NCBI GenBank assembly: GCA_028753945.1
Contig: JAPNXP010000002.1
Location: 13,950,001 to 14,014,000 of the forward strand
Direction of reading: 5' to 3'
DNA: 64,000 bases
Origin: Hexactinellida sp. DTS-2022
Taxonomy: Eukaryota > Porifera > Hexactinellida
Numbering within the stretch: position 1 is the stretch's first letter; each line of letters begins with the position of its first letter. Below the pieces are notes generated by a model that was given only the letters and a program-made list of their open reading frames with translations, searched no databases and was not told the origin of the DNA. Below are positions 37,401 to 49,400 of this stretch, piece by piece. The position numbers were made by a program, and so were the translations under genes.

Positions 37401-40400
37401 ATCGCTGTAACCTGATGGCCTTAGAGCTGTGTATAAAGACAACATTATGATATCCGCTTGACACTGGTTGAACCCAGGTCATCTTTGACATTTCCAGATG
37501 AAAGGCATACACATTCCTCACCGACTGAGTACAACAGCTCTTGATTAATGAAATGGGAAATTTCAGAGAGTTGAGTCTTAATGCAAGCCACCAAATCATG
37601 CCCATGTCAACCAACGCTGTATAGGGGGATGAAACGTCAAGACATTGTTGTGTCGGTTTCTGGAGAAGATTGCTCTTCTGAATCTTCCTGAAGGTACCAT
37701 TGACATTGAATAGTGTCAGACACTCTTCAGTTAAACGGTGTTTCTTAAGTTCAGAGAGCGATACAAGACAACTGACACCCACAAGATCGACTACGGACGC
37801 CAGTGCCCTGCTCTCCATTTCCCCTTGCTTCGCTTTGAGGTCCTCGCCACTAGCTTTGCTAATAATGGCATTAGCAAAAGTGAGACGTTTGTTGCGCTCG
37901 ATGCGATCATGGAGAGCTTTTCCTTCGAATAGATATGCTCATCCATGAAAGCTTTCAACTTGGATTCACCATCTTTTTTGGCGGTATTGAAATCGCTAAT
38001 CAATTCGGGGGAGAGCGAGAATGGCAGATTGTAAGGTTCGAAGATTCGGTGACGCGAGGCCAAATGGGAAGCAGTCAAACTCCCTAATGCACGAGATGAG
38101 ATCTTGGACAGCTAACTCGTCTATACACATTCGCGCGGGAGTGCATTCAGTGCGCCTTCGAGACAACTGCTTTCGATTGATCTGATTGTGAAGAGTGGCC
38201 CGAATACGACCAAGGAGGTGGCATTTCTCGTGTCAGTCATTAGCTGCTTTTCATTTCGGAGGATAGACAGCTGGCCTTCATTTTTGAACCATTATTCATG
38301 GTCATCTCAATCCACATAGGGTATCCCAAGGAATGGATGAGTATGGATTACTTGTCATAGACTGGGCAAAGTTAGAACTGAAGAATTGTGTCTGGTCAGC
38401 AGAGAGTGATGAGAGCATGGCCCAGAAATATGGGAGCCAGCGATCGTTGTTAGTCTGATCGTAGATCATCAGCCAAGGCATCATCTCCCGAAGCGAGGTG
38501 AGATATTCTTTCCAGTTGCACATGTGAATGGCGTTCACGTTCTTCATCAAAGCTTCCACCATTGTCATAAAGTCCAGCCAGAGGTCATATCCGACCCTTC
38601 AACCTCACCAAATATTCTACTGATGAGGTTATCTATACACGGATCATTCTCGAGCTCCTCATGAGCAGTGGACAGGGACTCTTGGCAGTTATGCTTACGA
38701 GCCGCGCCCTCATAGAAGCCGCGAGCTCTAATCTTGCTAGATTTCTATTTAGAAGAAGATACATGAGTGCTTCATACATAAGCATTAGGCAGCGCAGGGC
38801 TCACCTTATAATGCTTCCCTCTTAAGGCTTAATCTACAGAACAATCAGCTATTACGCCAGCAGCAATCCGAATCTCGGCGCTCTCACTCCCCTTATGACG
38901 CTTGTATATAGCATATATCATGCAACAATGAGTATAGAAGGGTCCGAGGAACGGAATAATCTTATCGTACTTTTGTGGATACTCGCTCTTGATCTCAACA
39001 AGCAGTGTGATACTGGCTGATCACCAACCACTACCGCAAATGGCATACGTTTTCTCTCGATCGTGTTCTTCACATTTGCCATAACGTTGTTGATAATTGA
39101 CTTCTTAGGCGGATCTGGGTAGGTCATAGAGTAATAACCCTTGTTCTTCTCTACGGGAACAGAGATCAAAGCTTGTAAGCCAGCGAAACCAGGAACTTTT
39201 TGGAGAATACACGAATGCCGCTCACCAGCAGCGTATACACGCCTCAATGTGTGAATAATACTCGCTTTCTTTGAGGCTTAATATTCCCAGCATCAGGCGG
39301 TACCTTATTTCTAACTGTCGGCTCTCCCCGATTGTGGGTAACGTAACGCTAATGGGTCTGCATATCTTTCGCTATCTCCTTTAGGGTCGATGATAGTGCT
39401 TTGCGTCTTAACACGTTCACTATAATGAGGACCTCGATATTCAAGGGTTCCCGCTGAACATACATCACGTTTGTTCGATGTGTCATTTGCTGTGTTAAGT
39501 TTAACATTATTGTGAATAACAATTATATGGAACTAACCAGCGATTGTCAAGAAGAGCTTTTCATACTTGCACACTAAGGCCATTATCCCTGGGGCGGTTA
39601 TTAGGATACCGAACATTAGCTGTTGTGCTCACTCATTATAATTATTTTGGAAATTTATTAGAGCGATTGTTCTTACGCATGCAAGCGGATTTTACTTGAA
39701 TCGATCTTTTTCTTAAAATATAATTTAAGTGGATGAATTTATATTAATTTTTCCCTCGAGAAATTACAATGTCGAAATCTCAATAAAGAGAATTATTCCT
39801 AAATTTGCAATATATACGTATCGATGAAATATCTTAATGTATAAAAGAAAGGATCGTTCACGATCCTACTTTTCAAATGGATCGGCAATCCGATAAAAGT
39901 TTGGGTGATGTGACTGAAATACATTTTTGATCCACCTGTTGTATATTTCGAGATTGTTACTAGTTCTGCGACGAAGACCAAAAACAGATATCTTATTGCT
40001 ACCTATTGTTTTAGCCAATATTTTTTTCTTATTCAGCTTATGTTTCTCACAAAGTGTTAACATTTGAATTGGTTCTTATGCCAACATCTCATAGGTAGGA
40101 GTAATAGAATCGGTTGTTAGTAAGGCAAGAGCCATAATTCTTTTTACCCAATTGTGAAAACTTTCATTTTCTTTATACACCTTTGTTAAGCCCAATTTAG
40201 TTACTTTCCGATTTATTGCTTGACTCAGGTGAAAACGGCAAACTAATATCCTGACATTAAGGAAAACCTTTTGACTGAGTTTTCTAATGTTCTTTAGAAG
40301 TCCATCATGAGATGAGAAGCGCTAAGTTTGGGAAATGACGTGCAACCTCATGAAAAGTGGCCTCATAGTAGTCTCTGTCAGAGACAACAATTTGAGAAGC

Positions 40401-43400
40401 TTCCATTGTTGTATAGGGTAAACTGGGGTTATTAGGCGCCTCCTTTTGTTCATCGAATCCATAAGTTTAGGGTAGTTAATCTGATTTGCAACTGATGAAT
40501 CTTCGACTCAATCATTAAAGAGTTGCCGAAGTGATGTACTCGTCTTTTCAGCTTTTCGTTTCAAATCGGAATTCGAATCAATAATCTCAAATATTTCTGC
40601 AGTATCACTGCAATCATCACTGTGTTGATTATTGATGGACATCAAATCGACATCAGTTCTGATTGTCGCCCTACCTTTGCAGTTGTATTTTTTTAATTGA
40701 CGGCAGCGAAGAAATGGGGTACTTGGAGTTTCTCTTTCCTTTACATACCCTTTTCTATTATGAACCCAGAGTTTAGATCCTGGTTTTTCTCCTTCAATTC
40801 GGAAGAAGTTTGACATCCTCGATCATCTTTCCAAACAATAAATTTGTCGACAGAAATATGGATACAGCAGAACCTCGTTAATACGAACACCAACGGACGG
40901 CCAAAATTTGTTCGTTTTATTCGGAATTCGTATCAACTGGAGGAATACTCATTGAATAGCCATTATATGGACCAGATTTTGTGCAGATATCTGTTCGTCT
41001 TATCCGGAAATTCGTATTAACCGTTTTCGTACTAACGAGGTTGTACTGTACATAGGCGTCGGACCCACCCGGCCACCCGGCATGGGCCGGGCTGCCCGGT
41101 GAATGTAGCGGTCCCGGAATCGATTGGGCCGATCCCGGAGCCTTCGGGCCGAGCGGCCCGAAGGGCCAGCAGGCCCATTTCCGACGCCTATGGTACTGTA
41201 GTTTGATATTTGGAGCTAAATAATTAGATTAACAACAAAGGAGAATTTAGGGCATTAGGATCGAACGATCAAATATCGCGCGATCACGATCGCGATCCTT
41301 TTTTGACGATCGAAGCAGGATCGTCGATCGTATTTTACAGAACGAACGAAATGGAGATCGCGATCATTTTTTTGCATAAATTTTCGATCCTACATTCCGA
41401 TCTTTTAGAAAAGGTTGCCCAATTAAATTCCCAATTAACCAAACCACCTAATCTGTTGTATTTAATTTGAATACGATTATTAATTCAATTTATCCATAAA
41501 ACAGGCCCGTAACAATAAAATATTTTTCAAGTTGTTGAAAATCTAACTTCACTGTTTCTAAAAGTTGGTCAAGTTGAAACCTGAGCATCCTGACTTGTTA
41601 CTACGGCAAATAAGAAATGATCACTTAAATGATCGGGATCGGATCGGCGATCATTTGTAAAAATGCGATCGGGATCGAGATCGCGATACTATTTTAAGTG
41701 AAGATCGGGATCGAGATCGCGATCAAATTTTTGGCGATAAACTAATGCCCTAGGAGAAATTTATAGGAAGAGAGAGTAAATTGTAAGGTGTTTGCTATTT
41801 AACGAATTCAAGTATCTAGATTCTAGAATTATCTTATCTTGTTCTTGAACTAGTAATCAAGTAATATGGTAAACTAATAAAAGATCTATTTCCTCATCAT
41901 GAAAGTCAAACTATTTCCTATTCATTTAAAGTCGAACTATTTCCTATTCATGTAAAGTCGAACTATTTCCTCATCATGAAAAGTAGAACTATTTCCTATT
42001 TATGTAAAGTCGAACTATTTCCTCATCATGAAAAGTCGAACTATTTCTCTATATATCAAAGTCGAACTATTTCCCATTTCAGACAGTCGAACCATTTCCG
42101 AAATTGTTTACTTAATTCGAACAATTTCCGATTTAGAAAATTCGAACAATTTCCTTCTTTTATTCGAACTATTTCCTACATAACTAAATTAGTGTACAGC
42201 AATGAATAACTCTGCTGGCTTCCTGCTCGTTGCCCAGTCTCCAAACATGATAACTGAGATCTCAGGTGCAGTGGAGGCATCCGAGGACCCGTTAGATCTA
42301 ATCGTCATCCTCGTGTCTGCTGTCCAATGTAGTGATGTACGGACCCGTGAATACGGGATTTGCGTACTCTACTCTTACACCCCAAACGAGGCAAGAGCAG
42401 AGTTGTACTCTCGGATGTTCTTCTGAAATATCTCCCTCTGGTGTGACCAGCTGTCAACAAGTGTGCAAGCAACTGAGTGGAAACTTATATTCTTGTGCTC
42501 GTTGAAATTTTTGTAGAGAGAGCTTTCACTCTACTTGACGAGATGAAAAGTCTCAATGAGACTTCAGCTAGGCGCCAAAAGCAGATCCAATCCTCCTGCA
42601 ACCTACAGAGAGTCTCAGAATGACGAGCAAACTGCTGAACGCTTCGATAAGCAGAGAGAATTCCAGTCGTCATATTTCGAGTTAATTAATTAATACAACA
42701 TTTGTTTAATAAACATGTAATACAACATTTGTTTCATATGATAATCCGAATAAAACTATAAGAACAGAATCCCAATTATTTATACGTGACGTCATATTAC
42801 CTTCAATTGTTATACGTGTTTCTTATTTTATGCTGTCTCTGAGTCTAAGTGGGGGAGCATGGGGACGGACAAAATTTGAATTGCCCCCCAATCCCCGGTT
42901 ATCATTTTCAATTGATAAACACTACATATGGTTATATTATACAATATATACATACAACACCCCCATTAAGGTACTTAATAGTTACTATTTGTATATTCTA
43001 ACAATTAAGTTAATTGCTTATACGTAAGCAATCTACAGTCGACGATTTGTTCTACAAACATTAGAATAAGTCATCGATAATATTTGTTCTGAAAAATTCA
43101 GAGTTGATTAATTAGAAATGCCGTGTAATTTTATATGTATTTGTTAGAATTTGTCCATTCTCCCAGTTATATAAGTCATTTTGTATGGGGATAATAACTC
43201 CTTGAATAATAAGGTCCCCCACTTCCCCGCTAATAGACGTTCATTTGTAAGAAAATGTTCGAATATTGACCAAAATTTCCCAAAATTTCCCCGCTTTATA
43301 GAGACCCCATTTACACTGTGCTGAAGTTATATTTTTTTGTGCAACAATGTTGCAAGAGAATTAAAAATGTTCAATTTGCATGCAACAATTTTGCGTGCAA

Positions 43401-46400
43401 CAATTAATACACGATGTAACAAAGTTGCAGGCAACAGTTGCTTGCAACTTTGTTGTATCGTATATGGTGGGCTTTACATTAAAACTTTGCAGAATCATGC
43501 AAAATTCCTACATACATTCTATAATCTGATTTTATTAAGAAATACTGATTACTGGTGAAATGAGAATACTTTATTATCAAGCGTCCAGGGCAATTAGAAA
43601 TGAGCGCCCCAAAATTATTTGCGCCTGCATTCTCTGTGCTTAAATGATGAACTTAAACTTAAACTTTTATATATTTTTCAAAAATACAATCCTTAGAGTC
43701 TCACGTGTGGTTCAGCATCTAGCCAGCCCTTCACAATGGAGGGCTTTTAGTTTAAATCCTGGGCATCCCATATCCAATTTTGCTAGCAAGTAGCAACCCG
43801 TGTTGGGACTGGTGCGGCAACGTTTAACCCGCGGCTTTTGCCCTTGATTCCCCCACCCCTTGGACCGCCACTCCCCCAGACCCTTGGCGCTTGGCTAGAT
43901 TATTTGTTTATACTAGTAAAATGCTTACCTTGTTTCAATTAATAGATATGAAAATTCTTCAGAACCTATTTCAGAGATCATTTCCATAAACATCTCAGTT
44001 TTTGATGGCATATTTGATGATTCTGTATCTTTTAATTTCTCTATAATTGTGATTAATGACAATCCTCCAACTTTAACTGCTGATCCGGACTTCATTGTCT
44101 TATTGGAAGGTAAATATTTTTAATCAATGTGTCATTATTTTGTATCACCATTACTGTTACTGTAATTTTTATATTATTTGTCGTTTTTATTATGAATTAT
44201 TCACCTAGTCAATTGACTCGTGATAAAATTCGGTGACTCGAGTCACCGAGTCTGACTCGATAACTCCTGGTGACTCGCGAGTCATCGAGTCAATCAAATA
44301 ACTCGTGAGAAGCCCTGGAATTTTTTCTATGTTAATTTCCGAAAAGAATCGCTGCTAATTCCATTAATCTCGTTCTAAAAAAGGTGTTTACGTCAAATTG
44401 TCGAGTTACTGTATTCCTGAAATTTGCACCTCTGGAATTTACATTGTTTAATGCAGGTCTAATGAATATTAATGAAATTAGTGCATTTCATTCAACCAAA
44501 GTAATAAACTGTGCAAATTATTGCTGGAAGCACTTTCCTGGGTTAATTAATTAATGTCGTGCTAATAAACCTATTGTCTTCAAATGTCGAGTTACTGTAT
44601 TCCTGAAGTTGCATCACTGGAAATTAAATTGTTTGATGGTGGTTTAATGAATAAAAATGAATTTAATGCATTTCTTTCAACCAAAGTAATGAACCGTACA
44701 AATTAGTGCTGGGAACAATTTCCCGGATTAATGAGTAATTTGTCCTAAAAGTGCCAGATTGTACTAAATTTTGAATGCTTAACTGTAGTATATTGATAAA
44801 TTGACAGGTTTACTTTGGTTGACAAGTATCACGTTTGATAATATTGTTGTGAGGTACAACTCAGCCATTTGTTTGGGGGTGGATGCACAGATAATGCGAT
44901 TTTGAATTTTAAGTTATCGTGAAATTCTTGCTAAGTCAATAAGCAGTGTATTATTGATAACAACCACAATTTACTATTATTATTTCAAAAATAGTCACTA
45001 CCAATGCAGTGAGCATTGATCATGCTGAATGCTATCTAATAATCTTTTTTCAATAAATATCTTGAAGAACGGATAACCTCATCTAGTATTTGTTTGCTCT
45101 TAAGTGTTCTCGCCTCGACATACTTTAAGAGATAGCAAACTGTGGCTAAAATATCTATGTCAAATTTGTAGTTTAAGCAGCTCGCAGAGACCCATCCCAA
45201 TATGTTTCCAATGTCCTTCTGAAGGTGGAGTAGGCTGTAGCCTTATCTGAAATTGAGGTGATAAAAGTTTGTTGGCATGTGATACAAGTTTTTCCTGTTA
45301 TCCAGGTTTTCAAAGTAGTATGTTCCAACATGATCTTTTTTCATGTAAGTATAGCACTCAGTGGTGGAAAAAACTGATTCCCTTAAACAACAAATCTTGA
45401 TTTTTGGCTGTACCGTATCTTATTCTCTTCTTTATACTCCTTTAAATAACGACTATGCATATAATAACCTTATACGAAGTAATTTGACATGAGTTCGTGA
45501 ATGCGGACTTTTGTCCGAATAATATTAAAGTGACCATTTTGAAAATGCATGATGGAGGTCATAATGTATCCGGCGGAAGTGGATCCTACCAAAAATCGAG
45601 TGCCCAAGCAATGGTCTGTACGTAGAAAATTTTGGTGCTTTGGTCCAGGATGTCCACATCCATTAGCTAATCTGCACTACTATTATGAATTACTAACGAT
45701 TGTTTAAATTTCACATTATTTTTACTTGATTATATTTCGTTTAAAGGGAGTAAATCATCTAAGTTAGCTAACCTTAAACACAAACATTTTGTTATATTTC
45801 TGTCTTCTCAATATATATGTATTTTTCCATAATTTCCATTTTTTCAGGCACCAGTGTTTTACAGTTTGGTTTGAATATTACTCTCAATGATCTTGATGAC
45901 AATGAAGTTCATTTTATCACTTCTCTGAGAGTAACTATCTTTCCTGGGCTTTTTAGTGGAGAACGGCTATTTGGTGACGATTTAAGCGGGTTAGTTGATC
46001 TAGTTTAGTCTACACAATGCTGTATATGTATCTGTGTGTACTTTTGGCACCTTGCGAAAAGTTGATGTTTCCACTCAAAATTTCCTACTCCACTCAAAGT
46101 TATGTCTTTATTGTAACATTTGGGGAAAGTAAAATTGACTACTATATAATTCCCACCCTTAATTAAGTTAATTAATTAATAATTATTTCTTAGTTGCCAA
46201 TTGAAAGTGAAAGTTAAAGTGAAATTTAGTTTAATTTCAATTTAAAGTGAAAATGAAAAATATTTTTTCTATTTATAGCTTTGACCCAGGCCGCATTCGC
46301 TTGTTAATTAGTTAATTAATTAACCCTCGTCTGGCTAGGAATGTAAAATTGAAACTGAAAGTTAATTGAATTTCAATTGAAAGTGAAAGTGAAAGTGGGG

Positions 46401-49400
46401 TTTTTCTATTTATACCTTTTACCCCAAGCCAGCCGAGGGTTAGGTTAGATATATTTAAAGATTTAATATTTTTATTAATGATGCGGACATATTACCCATA
46501 TTATGCCTATGAACACAACAACCGCGATTGGTTGTTGTGTGATTGTGTTCAATGAGATGCGACCTACACAATCGAAGCGCGCTATATATATATTTACAGC
46601 ATTGTTGTCTGGTCGTTGAAATTCAAAAAAGGGTCATACCTAGAATAATTTCGTACAAAGCAAATTTTAGTCTCATTAGTAGCTCAATTTTTCATAGACT
46701 AAGATGTCCAAAATCCGCTAAAATCCGTTTGGGGGGAAAAAATTATGCGGGTGGCTGTGTCTGCTTTTTCCATTCTAAATCGCCGACATTGTTCGTTACT
46801 AACTTTCTCAGATCAGATCTAATCACTTAAAATTATTTTATTTGTACTCAGCGTTAAAAATCTCCAGCAATTTGATATATCACATGACCCTATTTGGAAC
46901 AATTTTCTTCCATAGCACCCTGAAATGTATCAGGGATGTGGTAACATTCCATTCGAAAATTTGTACTTAGCAAATTGAGTTGACCTCTTTCGACTCCACT
47001 CCGCTACCTGAGTATAAATATGCACAAATCGACCCTCTAAAACGTGTTTTGATAATATTATTCTAGATTTAACAAACCTTTATCTTTTTTTTGTCAGCTT
47101 TCTTTGTAGCCTATTTATTAATCTCGATCTAATTAGGTCAAATAGCTAGAGATACCTATGAATGAAACATAAATCCTTCATATATGTCACTCGATTGGCT
47201 ACGTAAAATTTTATAATGGTATTTTAACACATTCCTGACACATTCAGGGTTGATATGGAAAAAATTTGTTCCAAAAAGGGTCATGCGATATATTAAATTG
47301 CTGGAAAATTACGCTAGTACTAATATGATAATTATTAGTTGATTAGATCTTATTTGAGGAAGTTAGTAACGAATAATGTCTGCGATTTAGAATGGAAAAG
47401 CAGACACAGCCACCCGCATCATTTTTCCCCCAAACGGATTATAACGGATTTTGGACATGTTTGTCTACGAAAAATTGTGCTTCTAATGATATTAAAATTT
47501 GCTTTGTATGAATTTTTCTAGGTTCAACAACTGCGTTTTATCTAACAAATTTAGTTAAAAGTCTACCAAAATTCGTTATACCTCTAACAAAATTTGTGAA
47601 ATGTCTAACAGATTTTCCATTTCCAAAATTACAAAAAACTATAACAAAATTTCTGAAAAGTCTAACAAAATCATTGAAAAGTCTACAAAACTACTGAAAA
47701 GTCTGACAAAATTACGGGGCTGACTGAATAGTGGAATCTAGTGGAATCCAGTGGAATCTAGTGGAGTTACTAAATTTTAGTGGAATTGACTGAACGGTGG
47801 AATCGAGTGGATTTTCTAAAAACCGACTGAACAGTGGAATCGAGTGGAATCTTTGACTGAATAGTGGAATCGAGTGGAATTTGACTGAATAGTGGAATCG
47901 AGTGGAAACTGTGGAATATAATAGAATTTGACTGAATAGTGGAATCGAGTGGAATTTGATTAAATTGTTAAACACTACGTATGTGCTAAACTATGACCTA
48001 TAAGCTACGTGTGAATCATATTACGTTAATTTTCGCCCATGTAAACTGTTTGCAATGATTGAACTAGTGTTGTGCATGAAGTGGCACAATAGTATTTATT
48101 AGTTAGGCTTTGTTACCATGTTATTTATACACATCTTATTAACATTATTTATCAACAATTCCTTATCAAATCCAGTTGGTATTCATTGGGCAATTCAATA
48201 GAGATGATTAGTAAGAATACTAGTACTATAGTATCATATTGTGCCACTTCATGCACAACACTAGTTTAATCATTGCAAACAATTTTACATGGGCGAAAAT
48301 TTACGTGATATGATACACGTAGCTTATAGCACATACGTAGTGTTTAACAATTTAATCAAATTCCACTCGATTCCACTATTCAGTCAAATTCCACTCGATT
48401 CCACTATTCAGTCAAAGATTCCACTCGATTCCACTGTTCAGTCGGTTTTTAGAAAATCCACTCGATTCCACCGTTCAGTTAATTCCACTAAAATTTAGTA
48501 ATTCCACTAGATTCCACTAGATTCCACCATTCAGTCACCCTAGATTCCACTAGATTCCACTAGATTTCACTAGGTTCCACTAGATTCCACTAGATTCCAC
48601 TATTCAGTCAGCCCCCAAAATTACTGAAAAGTTAGACTTTTCATTAATTGTAGGATTAGGTTATTTAGAGCAGTTAATTGTATCAGTAATTTTGTTAGAT
48701 TTTTCAGTAATTTTGTCGGACTTTTCAGTAATTTTGTTAGTCTTCTCAATGATTCTGTTAGACTTCTCATGTTTTTGATAAACTGACTAGTAATTTTGGA
48801 AATGGCAAATCTGTTAGACATTTCACAAATTTTGTTAGAGGTATAACGAATTTTGGTAGACTTTTAACTAAATTTGTTAGACCGATCATTAGGACCCTTA
48901 TATATACAGTAGATGTCGGATATAAGCACACCGTTATAAGAATACTATGTTGGAAAACGGTTGCCATATACCCTATATAATATATATATAATTTATGTCG
49001 GTTATAAGAACATGCCGGTTATATGCACATTAAGTGCAGTTCCCGACGATGTGCTTATAACCGGCATCCACTGTATATAGTATACTTACCGATCAAAAGT
49101 ATTTGAACAATAGGAATGTATTACGGACACGATATGCTTCTTATAGATTATTAACTCTTCTGTTTAAATTACTCTTAAGTGAATTTTCACGTTTTCTCAA
49201 AAATGTGAGAATGGCTTTATAACTGAGTGGAGTGGGAAATTTTGAGTGGAAACTACAACTTGTTGTGGGCCAAAAGTTACCCTGTATGCCAAAAATCAGA
49301 TTTAGAAACCGTCAAGTTTCTTCAATTAACTCGGAACATACCAACAAATATATACTTATATATCTTTGTGTCTAATAGTTTACATTTACCTACTTGTGTT

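Noticed and set aside
41900-42175. CRISPR-like direct repeats
   Set aside because: Units are contiguous 26-bp tandem repeats with no unique spacers.
43690-43775. tRNA-like box A/box B pair (TGGTTCAGCATC, GTTTAAATCC) suggesting a SINE head
   Set aside because: The boxes are degenerate, no cloverleaf can be folded and no second copy was found in the window.
47712-48498. Serine/proline/isoleucine repeat proteins on both strands (FHSIPLFSQ units)
   Set aside because: These are translations of the GAATAGTGGAATCGAGTGG DNA repeat in a palindrome, with no gene features.
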